Below are positions 11,474 through 26,193 of a stretch of 64,000 bases of DNA, in pieces. A model generated the notes under the pieces. It was not told the DNA's origin and made no database searches. It saw only the letters and a program-made list of their open reading frames with translations. Origin of the DNA: Clavelina lepadiformis. Lineage: Eukaryota > Chordata > Ascidiacea > Aplousobranchia > Clavelinidae. The stretch lies in contig NC_135246.1 in the NCBI RefSeq assembly GCF_947623445.1, positions 11,577,856 to 11,641,855 of the forward strand, given 5' to 3'. The position numbers and the translations under genes were made by a program. Numbering within the stretch: position 1 is the stretch's first letter; the number at the start of each line of letters is the position of its first letter.

Positions 11474-14400
11474 TTATCAGTTTTAAGACTTGTGAAATGT
11501 TTGGTATATACTTTAAAACTGTTCTCTTGATAAAAACGATTTTAATCTGTAGTTTCACTTAAATACAATCTAGAATACAAAGTAAAACATTTTTTTACAT
11601 CAAAAAATACTTTGCTATATGCATGTCTCATCTCAGTATGATATCAAGTGCAGTAGTTTTCATCGATTGAATTATTTGTCGTATCGCCGCCTGTTATCCT
11701 GCCATTTTCATTAATCCCGTAATCATTACAGAAATCACTCATCGATATTACTCCCCAGAAAGCATTGAGAATCTTATAGATTTCTGTAATTACTTTTCAC
11801 GGTAACTTTGTTATTTCCCAGTGGAATAGCGTGGAAGCGATGAAACACGTTCGCAATCATATACGCGAGCAAAAGTAGTGTACAACTATATTGAACCGCT
11901 CATGCTAAACTTGCACTACATCTTATTTGCGATGCCTGGCGACGATCACGTAACGAACTTTTCTTGTGGCTATAACCAGAAAGTTGCCTTCCACAAAACT
12001 CGAAGTTCGTCAAAGATAAATTGAAGCCGCGCCCTCTGCTTACACAGGTTGTAATTTATCACTCATCTACTATAAACAACAAAGATTTTTGTTGCTTTTT
12101 ACACGTTGTTTTTCATAATTACTCCACAGGTTTAACATTCGAAATTATGAAGAATTTACCTTCCCATCATAATATTTCAAATATCGTAAAATTTATGACC
12201 TTCACTGACGTTGCTACCGAGAATTTCTAGCCGCCTACTGGCTAATGTGTCAAAATATCTAAGTGGGCTCATTTGTGCTAAACAATACAGTTTTGGTATA
12301 CTGTTTACTTCACGTTTTTGCCTAAAATAGCTGAAAAGGGCCGACACTGAAAAGGAATTCTCACTACCAAGTGTAACGTTATAATGAAGTAAAACTGGCT
12401 TATACAGCGAAAACTATATGTACTTAATTAAAAGTAGTTGTGGAGTTTATCCGGGTAAAAACAATTCAACCAGACAGCTAACCATAAAAATAGGAAAAAG
12501 CAGACACGAATAATGGCAAACATCATCCGCTATAAACTTCGTTTCAGACTGAAATTCACAATACATGGAAGTACCAAGTCCACTCGCTACGGTCTATATA
12601 GTATTACGATCCAGCGCAGTAAAAATCACCCAGCTGAATTAACCAAGGTTAGTAACACCCTCCCCTTACAGTGCTAATGTCTTCAGCTAAACTTTACATG
12701 CAAACTGATTTCTCAATTGATCTCTGTTGATTTGTTTCTTTTGTTAAACGCGGTGAAAAAGGCGACCTACTGAAACAGCAAACAGCGGACGCTAGTTGTA
12801 AAATTTTCGCTAACAAAGTATGCAATTAAGCTAACGCACATATATGGTCTTAAAATCCATTGCCGATTACACTTTATTAGCCCTTGGTTAAAAGGTTCTC
12901 TGGAACTGGATTGAACTTAAAACAAATCGTTTTTAACAGAACACTTGATCGCGATATATTCACAAGTCCTGAACTAAATTACATCAAAGTCTGGTCTGAT
13001 TTCCATCCTATTCTCCCAAAGGAATCCATTATACCATATACCAACCCCGAGACTTCTGAATGTTGACAATAAACCTCCATATTTTAACTTATCACAATTT
13101 GAAAAGACTGTGTCGTGTGCCTTCTTAGCCAACGGTATCGTTTCAACGACCCGCGATCATTTGAGCAAAATTTGGGCATGTCTTACTTGAGTCATTCTGT
13201 GCATTTAGGCGTGAAAATGGCAGATTTATCAATGTACTGAAACCGTGTGTGACATCACTAAAGTTCATCGCATTCGTCACACTCGTATCAAATCGCAAAC
13301 GTATTGGTTAGTAATAAATGTGAACGATGATAGTCGCGGTGACGAAGAAAAATTATTGAAATCGATCGTAAAATAACGGAATATTCTTCGTGGTAAAAAA
13401 ATTAAACGAATTAAGCCAAGCTTAGGCCCACAGTTATTGATGAAACAAAATTATCAACGTAACCAAAACTTTATGTGAAATACTATATTGACTATGATTT
13501 TTGTCAACTTACAATATCACGTTGGCATTGGATAACGTCAAATTTTTACATCGTTGCTATATCAGATCTTCGTGTACGAGCATTTCAGTTAATTAGTCCA
13601 TACAAAAATACATACATACAATTGAAATGTAGCTGAATCCTTATAAAACACGTGTCCGCATTCAGGTCATTCTGCCTGCTTGGAGTTATGACGTCATAAG
13701 CCTCACATTATGCGCTATAGTCGATTTTATCGGTCCGTTCGCCCATTTCCGCATTAAAAAGCAATCGAGGAAAATTTTATAATGTACTTTAATCAAATGG
13801 GTTCGTTTACCGACATCTGTCAGGCAACATGTATACGAGAAAAAAGAGCAAATGTTAGGCGCGTGCTGAAACAAAGGAGAATTAATTAGATTTTGACAAT
13901 GACAACCACCGAGATGACAATAGATCTGTGGGAGTTAGGATGTTGTGCCATTTACTTCCCCGTCTAAATTGCAAGATGATATCACAATGAAATTACGCTA
14001 TCTTATAAAATATTAACCCTTTTCATAATGGCTGTATCCCACTCTTTACTTCTCCGTAGGCGATATTTTATAATAGCGCTATCAGTTGATAAGAGATGAA
14101 GGAAAATTGCCCCCATAACTTATGTCACCAAATGTGTTTTATGGCGCAACGGATATAGCTCTTCTATTCATTTCAGTCGTTCCGTGGTTTAAATATTCAG
14201 CACATGAATACAGGATCAGTTGCTACAGGCTCAAGCTAACAAAAGAAACATGACTGTGCAATCGAAGCACAAATCCATGACTTAACAAAGCAGAAAAATC
14301 GGTTCTTTGTACCACTCCCATATACATATTCTACTTCTATTTCCTTGATTGACAACGCTCAGAGCTGAATAGGTCTTGAAGTGATTGCTTTTTAGCACTT

Positions 14401-17400
14401 TCTAAAACTCCGTTGTTGAACGTGTCTTTGCACTGTCATGTAACCGTACCAAAAGCAAAACATAATCCGATCTCCGTAGAGCGCAGAATACTTCCCAAAC
14501 GTTCTGTTTTGATTTAGAATGGGCTACGAACCCAACATGGTTCGTTCATTGTTTTCATAGGTCGACCAAGCAATAGAAGTAGGTTCACGGTATACGCAGT
14601 GAGTAATTGGCGCAAAACAAACAGGCCTGACAATCTAATCCCTACACAAACTGCACTGATGGTTCGAAAAGGTGAAATATCTCGCTGTACCCGCATCAAT
14701 TATATGAAGTTCGCGTCTAAACAAGCTATACTGAAGTGTCCTATAAAGAGAAATAAAGAAGTACCGAAGCTACCGTGCTGTGGACACAGCCGACCTCGAC
14801 TTATTTCATAAAACGCTGCCTGCCTCTTGGAGATTTCCAATAACGAAAAGGTTTTAATTTTAATATATCGGTTTAAAAACGAATCCGTTAGCGCAACCAA
14901 GAGTCCAAATCTTATTTAGTCGCGTCTTAATTGAACAGCTGAGTTGAAGGAAAAGTTTTCATCGCTCCGGTACTCGAAATGACACGGACACACATATATG
15001 GTTTCCTTATATTCATTCTGAATCATACTCTCCTGTTTTGCCACGAGATGTTTTGTATGCATGATATGTTAGCCTTGTTAATCCCCAAAAATACTAACTT
15101 CAATTATTCTGCCTAATTATTACGTCACGAGGGATTAACATAAGATTCTTGGAGAGCGTATTCAAAGGTTCTTGTTTTCCAACGTCGCGCCATTTCGCGT
15201 TACGCACCTGCGTTGGGAGAAAAGAACTCCTTCCTAATAGGGTGCTCAACGCATAGCCATATTTCACTACCTTTTAATCGGCGGTCGCTTATCTAACGCA
15301 GCACAAATGTATCTCGTATGAATCAGTTACCAGTTTCGGAAAACATCAACGTTTCTTCGAAGAAGGCATTCAGGCAAAGCTTTTGTACTCCCTTGGAAAA
15401 TCATTGATTTGTTTGTAGTTATGTAGGTTGGGGCCCGCACAGCGTACAACTCACAGAGCGACGCGTCTAATATTGGGACCGCAACAACAAATCAAATGTT
15501 TACAACCAATAATGGGTGATGACGGATGCTTGTGTTGAAATTTCCACCTTATCTCAACTTATTGTGTTTGATCTTCGACAAACAAACTTTGAGATAACGA
15601 CGAATTCTCTTGCTCTCGCCTCAAAGTAGCGAGTCGAGTATAACCACGCCACCAACGGCAGTAACCTGTAAAAATGTCTGCATTCGTTTGTCAGTGAACT
15701 GTGTTGCTTTTAATGCTCTTTAACAAACTTAACCCTTTCCAGCTGCGTCCGGCTTATTTTGGGCTCATCGCTTTACGCGATGATGCGTGAATTTCTAATT
15801 TATCTTACCCAGAAGATGTTTCAACTGCTCGGCGTGAACAAGTCTATGCGAAGTTTACAAATGACAACATTAAAGTTTTGGTTTGAATAAAATAAGACGA
15901 AAATTTGAACGCATTTTTAAAATAAAGTGAAAGTTTGTTCGCGACCAATGCATGATGTAATATCTCCATCGATTTAACTTTTGACCCAAAATTCCCACAG
16001 GCCACAGCAACCAATTATGGAACTAATCCTTTCCCAGCTAATATCTGACAGTAACTGAGCTTTGAATTAAGCAAGTTATCTTGACTTAAAACAGCTATAA
16101 GGTTGCACTACGACCATACTAGAGAATCCATAAAACCGCTTTAGCTTCCTTAAAGGCGGGATACAAACAAACGGACATTGTTTAGTAAATTCGTCTTTGT
16201 AAAGGATGGCGTAATCGATATGAGGGTAAAAGTAAAACAAAGAAACGCTACGGTTTGGACGGCTATTTCATAGTCTTGGGAAAGAAACGCTTCATTTCCA
16301 ATCAAAGAAATTCCTTTACTCGGTTAATCCTTTGATAAATCACCTCCCTAGTCCACAATACGTGAGATGATCATGAATAAACAGTTATACCTGACATTTA
16401 TTCAACAAGAATTTTCATTAACACTCCCAACAGCCGATTTACTGCTCCTTCTGGATTAAATTATCAAAACCTTTCATACTTATGCACAGGTTACGAAGCA
16501 TTCAACTACTTGCTATTTCTGGGGTTTTGTCTGTTGCTGTAACTTCATACTAAGCACATAGCCGTGTAATGCGAACCCCCGGTACCCGATACCGTTACGA
16601 GATCAAAGGGCAGTCGCCGCACCGGTCCCTTGTTTGTTGGTAAGCTTTTCCCACAATAGCGGGCGCGCGACTGGGACATCTCAAACTTGTGTTTTAACGG
16701 ACAAGACAAAAGCCAGTGAATAAAATCAAACCTGATTTTAATGTTATGGACATAACAGAGCTTTCTATCACCCAAAACAAGTTAATGGAAAGCTATTGGT
16801 CTCAATTCTTTTTCCTGTACGTAATTTTAAGGTCTACCGAGAACATAGCGAAAGTAGCAGAGTTGTTAAAAACAAGACTGTCCTTTTTATTTTCTGGAAA
16901 GTTGATCGTTGTAATTGATTCCAGCATATAAAATGGTGGACAATTTTGAAGTATTCCGTGTTTAACGACCGTGCCGGTTCCACAGTTAAATCAAGACTTA
17001 GCTGACGAGTCGAACAGTTTTTCTTTAAGTGCCCAACCAATTTCAATGCTAGTGTGTTTATCCGTCATTTTGCTTGTTGTAAAATTCTGTAATGCTTATT
17101 AAGTTACTTATGTTTGGGTTTGTTAAGAATAAATTGTGTAAGGCTGAACAAAAAGAAAAGCGATGCAACTTTGATCGAATATATGAGAGATTATGTACAG
17201 AAAATGCCACAAGTAAGGCAAGTATTACATAACATTAAATATAGTTAGCAGGAATATAGGCTACATTTAGTTTGAAACTTGGAATGTAACCAGAAAAGTA
17301 TTTGACTGACGGAGAGGTAGAGGAAGTTTGCTTGCTTGGAAAGCATTAAGCTGTCATCGCGTCATGAAAAAAAATCGTGGGCAACCATGACGAGAGAGCA

Positions 17401-20400
17401 TAAAATTCTTGGCGCCAATCGCTTTGATTGAATTCGTTCCGTGTTGGTTTTCTCTACTTGGTTACTGTACCAAACCCGAATGTGCGTCTAAAAGGATTAT
17501 TTTACCCATGTATACCGGGTGGGTCTCGATCAACATTCCAAAGACCTTGTTTACGACACAAACACTCCTTTAAAAACAAACCACGCGGCGGCGCTGCAAC
17601 TACATTTAATTCTGCCTAATTTGGCATTGCCGGAGACTTAAAGGCAGAAAGGCTGCAGCTGAAATCTCACATCTGCTTCTTAATTGAAGCTAGGCTAATT
17701 TCCTGTTGACGTGGGTTTGTGCAGATTGTACAGCGATACTGCAAAGGCTAATCTATGCAAAGTAATTATTTTGTTTTGTGTGTTTTCAGAGTCATGCTTT
17801 TGGTTTACCTCGTATATCTATTCTATGAGTTTGATTTTGAGCTAGATCAAAAGATTTAGGTGAGAATAAAATTTATGGAAGAGGGGTTTTCTGTTTAATC
17901 TTGCGATTTTATTTGAAACCTCCCGGATATATCTCTTAGATCATGAGTAACACTTTAAATGTTAGTTCAGTTGTTTCAAAGCCATGAAATTTATTTTAAC
18001 AAAAATTAGTTTATACACTAGGTCTTGGTCAGCACGTGACAGCCCAAACTAAAACTCTTATTTCTCTTGATGTCTTTAGCATTCTTTTTAGTAACGGTGT
18101 TGAAAGTGAAAAAGCTTTTTTTTCATCGTGACTGGCCGCCATTCGCCTTGACGTACGATGACACATTTATGAAAGTGTAAAAATATGACTGGCCGAGCAT
18201 AACATTTCACGTTTTCCCTAAAGAAGAAAACACGTTAAGATATTGGAAAATAACCTTATTTATGCAGATTTGAAACCAGGTCGCCATTTTTTTATATAAT
18301 CAAATAAAAAGTGGTTTTAAACTCATTCACTCATTTTTCACTCACTCAACGCAGGAAATTATATTAATATTATACATCAATCGAAACATAATGGCCTAGA
18401 GAGATTATCACTTATACATAACACACTGTTGCAGACATGCCAAAACGAAAAACTTCTAATTTTTCGAATAAGATTATCTGCATGACTTAACTTAAACAAA
18501 AAAAGAAAAATTCACGTGTGTGTGGTGTTTATATTTAAATAAATCATAAGAACAGAAAGATAAACAGCAATCTCGCGTTGCATTCTAAAACCGATAAAAG
18601 GTTAGTTTTGGTCTCTGTACAGCAGATGCTCAACGCTTAGAAAAACATTCTCCCCCGTTTCACCGATTTCACACTCAACTGGGCAGTTTTGGCGAATATA
18701 AGCAAACAAACCATTATGGAAAACAATAGAGATAATGTCCGCAATGCCTGCGTCTTGAAACATTGTTACTGCATTTAGAATTTAGATTAACACTCAGTTG
18801 TTGCGCTAGCTTGCAGATTACAAATGTCGTAAACTAATTATCGTGTCATCTCCTTTTTCGACTAACAATGAGGCAGTTCAGATTAAGTTCATGAGATTAT
18901 TGTTCTGCTCTCTGAAGGATGAAGATCAAACATTTTAAGTTGTTTGCTCGTTTTATGGCCTAATGCTGCGAAATAAAATTCTCAGTCTTCGCTTTCAACA
19001 GTTTTACGAGTGTTATTAAACCCAATAAAGACCATTATTAAACGATACACAACTAAATTTAATAATTTATTATTGGTATTTTCACCAAGTAGGCTAAACT
19101 ATTTAATGAAGTCAGTCTCTATTTTAAAATTGTATTACATTACATTATATTGATCATTTTATCGTGGATGGCAGAACGACAAATCAACGTTAAACGTCAA
19201 TCACGTGTTGGCGCGCCTGAGTAACATAACGAGTATCAAAATGTTTGAAAACTTCTGATGAATAACGACCGTTGGCAAATAAAACCTATAGTTATTTGTA
19301 TATGATTTTTTTGGCAAATCAGCACCTATTCAAATTTCGATCAAGCCTACGTTGGGTCACCTGACATCGAGTTTTGGTTTGTGACGTAAAAATGTACATC
19401 TATGACAACTAAATCAACGAAGAGCACGTAGACAAATAGGCGCTGTAGGTTGGTTTTTGTTGGTTCCGGTGGGTATGAATATAGCGGCTTGCATTTTCTT
19501 GTCTAGCGAGGAAACCTTAGACGTTGTCGTGCGGGACACTCATGTTTATTTTATTGTCGCTTCAGCGATAAAAGGCAAACTCCAATTAGAAACTGACATC
19601 AGCGTTTCGCCATGATATCAAATAAACAAACTTTTTATCTTATGCAAACAATAAACGATTACTGCTATCGCGTACTGAAACATCGTACATAACTTTCTGG
19701 GAATTTTTAATCGATAACTAAATTCCAATCCTAAACTAAATGCATTAAGCGTATTACTACCGGCGATCCAGTTCGTTATGAAACGGTGTTGACTGACTCT
19801 TGTTACAATACATTGAACGTCTAAAATTTCGTCATACCTAACGCAGTGAACCGTAAAATTAATTAAGTGCCATTAAATCTCAGCTCGTTTTTCTATTCTG
19901 CCATCCAGAAAGAAAATTACGGGTCGCGCTCGTATTAATAGAATATTATCAGACAAAAATGCGCAGTTTGCCTGAGCTAAGCGCATTGTGTTCAAGTTTT
20001 GAATTATACAGCATCGAATCCCATGGTTTTCGATAATGGGATATTCTTCTGCATTGGTAACAATCTTAAGGGATTTGGCAGGACTAGAAACATAGTAAAT
20101 CCGTTCGCAAAATCGTTTGAGGGTCTCTGAATTACAATGGAAAGCCGACATTAAAGGGGACGAATGTAAGCCGTAATTGTCTGATGTATTGTTAACGCTC
20201 ACACCTGCGTAACTTCATGGATAAAGCATTGGAAGAGCTGTCATTGTTTCAAAATAATAAGATACCTCGATTTCGTCGGCTCTACAAAGAAAATCAATAA
20301 GTGCTGCTTGTCGTTTAGAACATCTCAAAATTAGTCGCCACCATCAACCTATATTATTTGATGCATTTTTTAATCAGCAGTTTAATGGCATGTTTCTGTG

Positions 20401-21184
20401 CTGTTCGGTGGAACATGGTTGTTGCAATTCATTGACAGATATGACAAGAACATAGATGGCGCGTTTAACTGTGCATAAACTTGCAGGGCTTTCTACAACT
20501 TATTGTGGTTCCATTCTGACAAATAGGAGATGTTTTATTGATTTTTGTTTAGAACCAAATGTAGATCACTTTGGCTGCTTTGCAATTTATTTTTAACGCT
20601 AGCGACAAGGTGTGTGTGCTTTCTCTATTTAGAAAGGAAAACAGAAAAGAGAAAACGCATTAGCTGGAGGTAAAATACGCCAAATATAAGGGTTCAATTC
20701 ACACTTCGGGTATAACCCGGTAAATGATTCAGATTAGGGATAAAGCAAACTGTTTTTGTTGGTGCAATTTAGGGCTGGAAATTACGCCCAACTCTTTGTG
20801 TTGATATTTGCTCGATGGAAACTCGATACACCAAGCGAAGAGAAAAAATACGAGCGAATTGAAATGCGATAATTTCTCTCTTTTGTCGCGAATGATTCTA
20901 ATTGGCAGCTGTTTCGCAAGCGAAATTGAGTACCGTGTCAGCCAGGTTAGTCCTATGCCGATGCGGTATAGCAGCAGGTAGCGCGACGACGTCTTAGTCA
21001 GACATACCGTTTTTGTCAAGTTAGCGGCTGGTGAGCAAGTTCAAGAACAGTTAGTTTATTGGTTGGAGAGCTTTTGTTTTTGTTTCACACGTTAGTGGTA
21101 AAAGAATGACGTAAATGATTAATTAACTTCTTACCATTTATCTTATATTTAACTTCTGTTCTTATCTTAGACTTTCTAGTAAAG
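11474..21184. other. 9.7-kb gene-free interval between divergent FLRT-like genes
   Basis: No frame here looks coding; all are short and without family resemblance. It separates two divergently transcribed paralogues, so both promoters and any shared enhancers should lie within it. I see no clear tandem repeat or transposon terminus. Confidence 0.5.
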
Positions 21185-23002
21185 ATGCATGTGCATGTAA
21201 TTTTTGGGTTGCTCTTTATATTGGCGACGGCATTACCAACAAACGGGGATGTTTGTCCAAAAAAGTGCAGGTGTCGCCGTGGAATAGTGTATTGCAACGA
21301 AAGAAGACTTACTTATGTGCCTGCAGATATCCCATTAACGACCAAGGTCCTTCACCTGCAAGGAAACAAGATAGTTAACAGCAAGTCTTCAGATCAAAAC
21401 TTAAAGCGATTAATCCAACTCAAGAAACTTAATCTTTACAATAATAAGCTGGCATCGTTCCCTAAATCGCTTCCAAAGTCCCTGGAGTACCTTTCATTGC
21501 AGCAAAACCAGATCAGGTACATTGCCAGAGATGCATTGGAAGGCCTGTCTTCTCTTACGGAACTCAATCTTGACTACAACAACATCAGTGACGAAGGTTT
21601 ATCGCCTACAGCCTTTCAAGGTGCCAGATCTCTCAAAGACCTTGTTTTGACGGGGAATACCCTACAGTCTGTTCCGATGAATCTACCGAAGAGTTTGAAG
21701 TGGCTCCGAATGGATCGGAATCACGTGAGTTTCGTCTCTGTTCACGCAACGGCTCGCCTATCAGGTCTATCTAAGCTAGACATGTCCCACAACAAGTTGA
21801 TTCGCATCTCTCCAAAAGCGTTGCACGAGTTAAAGAATCTTACATATCTTAACTTGGCCAGCAATTACTTTGAGAAGATTCCAGTCTTTCCACAAAGATC
21901 CCAATTGACTGAACTGATTCTGTCAAGAAACAAAATTAGATATATTGACCGAGATGAACTTCGCAACCTATTCCATCTATCACAGCTCGACTTGTCGTCA
22001 AACGGACTGGAAAGTGTTGAAGACGGTGGCTTTAACGACTTTCAGAATTTACGTAGCTTGGAGCTGCATGACAATCCCTGGCGTTGCAATTGCTACCTCA
22101 AGTATCTAAAAACATGGCTTGAGCAAACAACGACGGTCGTAAGCAACTTGAAAAACATCAAGTGTCACAGCCCGCCTCATTTTCGAGACGTTACAATCAG
22201 CAGCATTGATCTTGAAGTTTTGACTTGCAATGCCGACACTGGGAAGAACATCATTATATCCGAGGTGTCTACACATTTTGTGCGTTTAGGTTACATACCT
22301 GACAGCCACGACCCTTTCTATTTAAAGTACAGTATCTTGTATGGTACGTTTGCCTCGGAAAATTGTACGTTGCCAAGCCTGCCAGCCGATCAGAGCGTGA
22401 CCCTGGTCATGAAAAAGTGGTATACCATTTCCATGGAGAGTCCTTTTGTTAATTTGACGAACTTGGACGACGATACGCGATACGTGATTTGTATCATCAC
22501 AAGATATGATGCTGAAATAACACCCAGCACCTGCCAGGAAGTAATTACGCTTAAACCTGCGTTGGCCACTACATCTTACGTTGCGGCGGAAAGCTTACCA
22601 GTGTGGGCGATTGCAACAATTTGTTCCACTCTGTTGTTGATACTCGGTCTTAGCTTTTTAGTATGGAAAGTGCATTCGGAAACAAAACAAACAAAACTTT
22701 CCACGAGGTCTGATCCCAAATCTTGGTTGTACGCCAGTTCGATAACTTTGGACGCCAGGCAAGAGTTTAACGTCACACTCCGCCCGCGTCCAATGGTGAC
22801 GTCACAACGTTCTTTGAGTAATGACGTCATATCAACTACCCATACGGGTATGACCACCGTAATCGGCGAAGTGAACACGCCTCCGCAAAGGCCTATCAGT
22901 TTTCACGAAAGATATAACGAAAATAATGAGGTTATTATTGAAAATTGTAATTGGACTGCTTCACAAAATACTGATTTAAATGATACCGGTATTTACGTGT
23001 AA
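21185..23002 (+). CDS. FLRT-like leucine-rich repeat transmembrane protein 2
   Basis: A single-exon 605-aa type I membrane protein, paralogous to the genes at 9575 and 33402. It has a signal peptide (about 1-21), N-cap CPKKCRCRRG, about nine leucine-rich repeats, and C-cap NPWRCNCYLKYLKTWL (near 297). A fibronectin III-like domain with LDDDTRYVICI follows, then a transmembrane helix at about 471-495. The cytoplasmic tail keeps QEFNVTL (near 526) and STTHTG (near 551) and ends DTGIYV. The N-terminal MHVHV start is the only ATG giving a signal peptide. An AATAAA near 23355 may serve as its poly(A) signal. Role inferred from the family: adhesion and guidance receptor or ligand at the cell surface. 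Confidence 0.85.
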   Translation: MHVHVIFGLLFILATALPTNGDVCPKKCRCRRGIVYCNERRLTYVPADIPLTTKVLHLQGNKIVNSKSSDQNLKRLIQLKKLNLYNNKLASFPKSLPKSLEYLSLQQNQIRYIARDALEGLSSLTELNLDYNNISDEGLSPTAFQGARSLKDLVLTGNTLQSVPMNLPKSLKWLRMDRNHVSFVSVHATARLSGLSKLDMSHNKLIRISPKALHELKNLTYLNLASNYFEKIPVFPQRSQLTELILSRNKIRYIDRDELRNLFHLSQLDLSSNGLESVEDGGFNDFQNLRSLELHDNPWRCNCYLKYLKTWLEQTTTVVSNLKNIKCHSPPHFRDVTISSIDLEVLTCNADTGKNIIISEVSTHFVRLGYIPDSHDPFYLKYSILYGTFASENCTLPSLPADQSVTLVMKKWYTISMESPFVNLTNLDDDTRYVICIITRYDAEITPSTCQEVITLKPALATTSYVAAESLPVWAIATICSTLLLILGLSFLVWKVHSETKQTKLSTRSDPKSWLYASSITLDARQEFNVTLRPRPMVTSQRSLSNDVISTTHTGMTTVIGEVNTPPQRPISFHERYNENNEVIIENCNWTASQNTDLNDTGIYV

Positions 23003-26000
23003 CTGTGCTTTCTTAAATGTTTGAGTTATTTATAGTTTTACCTTGCTTTTACACTGCTGACAGCACTTCTTTCATTGAAGATTCTTTTGCGCATGCCCTC
23101 GCCACTGTCGACCAAGTTGTTTTTGTTTATGCACCATTATCTAGAATTACAATGTCTGCAGTTCCACGCCACCGAACGCGTTAAAACTATGAAGGTTTAA
23201 TGACAATGAATTTTGCATTATTTATGGACGAAACGGTTAGATTTTACCTCTGCCGTCATTCATCGAGATCTATCGATTTTTTATTTTGCGCCCAGACAAC
23301 TTTTTGAGCAATTTTTGTCGTTTTTGTTTATTTTTACAAAGTTCGATATCACAGAATAAACTTGACATGTTCGCACTAAAATGTTTCATCGTATATGGCA
23401 GACAGATAGATGTTTAAATATGAGGTTTTCTATAAAAAAATATTAAGCAATATTGCTCAGAACAGATTTTTGCGTTTTATGTAGACAATTTTCTAACGCC
23501 AGTAATGTATAATTAGCATGGCACTATGCACGCGAGTTCAGATCAAAGTTATCTTTAGTTGCTTTGATGTAATTTATTTCATTTTTCCGCCTAAAGGCTT
23601 TTACTTACGACATAAAAAAACAAAACCTTTATGAACAGCGCGTCACCCTGATATTTTATCGTTTTAGTTTATCTTGTAGTGTAAACAAACAAAGCATACA
23701 AAAAAAACTCCACGTATGAAAAAAACTAATATTTAAAATTATCTCAGCTTTTATTTCCTAATTTAATTACGCTTTTTATGTTGCCCTTTGTCACAACTCG
23801 CATTTTCCATCAGCGCACTTTTACCTTTATGAGTACATTTTGACATAAAATAGAAATCAAAAGTAAAAGTTATTGATCGTAGGAGTAAATAATAGGAAAA
23901 AAATTCAAAATTTTTAGACAATATTAATATCAAAACTGCATAAGAACGACGATAGCAGATCGGCCACCGAGCCGAAATGTGAAAAGCAATGTTAAGCCGA
24001 TAAAAGCACGCAAATAGCAATGAGCCGAAATGCTCAAAAGAAAGTAAAACGTTTTGTATTTGATTAAATTTCTTATTGTAAGAAAGTCATTGGAGACGGT
24101 CGTGCTGGTTGTTCTCGCTTTTCAATTAAAATCGATCGGTCAGTATTTTCACGAATCTAATTTACGAGGATTAATTTCACTTACAGCATGCAGGCTGTGC
24201 GTCGCGTTACTGAAACTTGTACCACTGTGACTTTTCACCCTTCGGCACAGTCTCTTTCACCGCGATGTTGACGTCATTAGAATATTAATATAAGCAAATA
24301 GATGAAAATTACAGTGTAACAGCTAATCCTGTTTGTAAAATTCAAAACGGTCGCTGAGAACAAATTAATGACGAAATTGGCCGCATATCTTTTGCGAAGT
24401 AGTTTGGCAGAGCTGTAACATTCGTTCGGGATTATGTTGTCAACTTGTAAAACATGTTACAGGCGGGACGACTTAACCTGCATTAACCTTATCACGTGTA
24501 GCAGATTGGCGAAAAAGATTCAGCAGAAATTGTCCAGGGTTCCGCTTAAAAACGGTATCAGAAAAATAATTACCTTCTAATGCCCCTGGTCGATATTGTC
24601 AAATTAATTAGAAAGCGTTAGAATGCCGATGTTATAGTCTCAAGACATTAATTGATCCAACTTTCTTTATGGGGATTAGTTTGCTTAAGAACCTTACAGA
24701 TAAATTGAAATCGCTATAAAGCGAAGACGCCGCTGCTATCTTGCAATTGGTACCGTAACTAATTCTTAAGGGCGCCATAAATGAAATAAGTGGTTAAAGT
24801 TTTAACTATTCATCCGTCGACCAAATATTGACGAACTAATTAAAAGTTTGCGTCCAAAAATATTGAAGAAAAAGTCCCGTTGCACAAACACGGTATTGGC
24901 AAGTACAAAATCAGTTTCTCTATAATAACATTTGCTAAACTGGGTCTAAGTATCGCAGCGCAAGATTTCTCAAAGGATTTATTGCCCGCCATAAAGTTAT
25001 GTTGCTTATCAGATTAGCGGTTGCATCAGCAAATACCTCTATTAAAGGATATACGTTGTGGTTGGGTCAAGGTTGTCACATTTTCACGATACATCCCAGA
25101 TTTAAAGAGGGTAAAGAATTTTTCACACTTGTAATTGTTGGGTGCCGTTTAGGACAGATTGACGCATCTGAATATGGCACAATGTTGTTCACATGATTTT
25201 ATGACCTTCTGTATAGGCTTAGGATAAACTTAATCGGTCCAAAAAATGTTTTTCTTCAGCGGGTGCCGGTTTCCTGCGCTAATTACAAACTGTATTGAAG
25301 TTTATAGAATCTTTGTGGGGAGTCCAACAAGCAAAACAAACCTTATTTGGCGGAACAAATTAAAAAGACCTTGGCTATAACATAAACACCACAAGGGCCT
25401 TTCGTCGAGATACAACAAATTTGAAGCTTAAACCTAACTTGTTATTGAATTCCCGCAAGATCTTTGCACCACTCCAAATCTGTATTTTAAGATTTCGCAA
25501 AGGAGGTTACCACGTCAGAAACAGATTTATTTTAGGATTCTCTTACATTACCACTCAAGGTCTGCAATTTCTTCTTTCATAAAGTTTTCATTCAAGCACT
25601 TGCACGCAAATAGCAATTATCGTTGAAATGAGATTCAAACCCACGATGGATGAATTCCGAGATGATTACTCAACGGCATAATTTGTTATTATCCCGCTAC
25701 ATAATTGTCATACAACGATGTTCACTTAAGCAATCACAAGATAACGACGTTAATAATACACTGACAAAATCGCTTGTGGTAACTCAGTGCGAAATACATG
25801 GTGACATCATTGGTCAGTTTGTACGCCCAAGTATAGTTAATACACTAATGTGCAAAATGCAATTAACACCAGTGTTTCATCTTTTTACAAACGAAGATCC
25901 CTTCACGCATCCGTTTGCTACGTCATAAATCGTCCACCTGTGAACGAGTATTATCGTTCGGCGTTGCTAAGCTCAAAATTACAAGCAAGAGATTAAGTTA

Positions 26001-26193
26001 AGATAAACAAGATTATGATTTTAGAATATTTGCAGGACAGTGATTACGCCATGCGTTTTACGCTATATAGCAATTAGTCGCAACTGCTTACACTTTCAGA
26101 TTCCTGTTGGACGAAAAACCGTGAAACGCTTTCTGCCTATAGTTCGTTAAAAATAAATGTGCTTATTAGGTCGTCATAGAAGGCTTCAACGTG
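23003..26193. other. Intergenic, no supported gene
   Basis: Between the second FLRT-like gene and the Rab gene I see only short frames without family resemblance, no RNA gene and no clear repeat. It should hold the 3' UTRs of both converging genes. Confidence 0.45.

Noticed and set aside
20685-20725. GGGTTCAATTCACAC resembling a tRNA box B
   Set aside because: There is no matching box A at the right distance and no acceptor stem, so it is not a tRNA gene.
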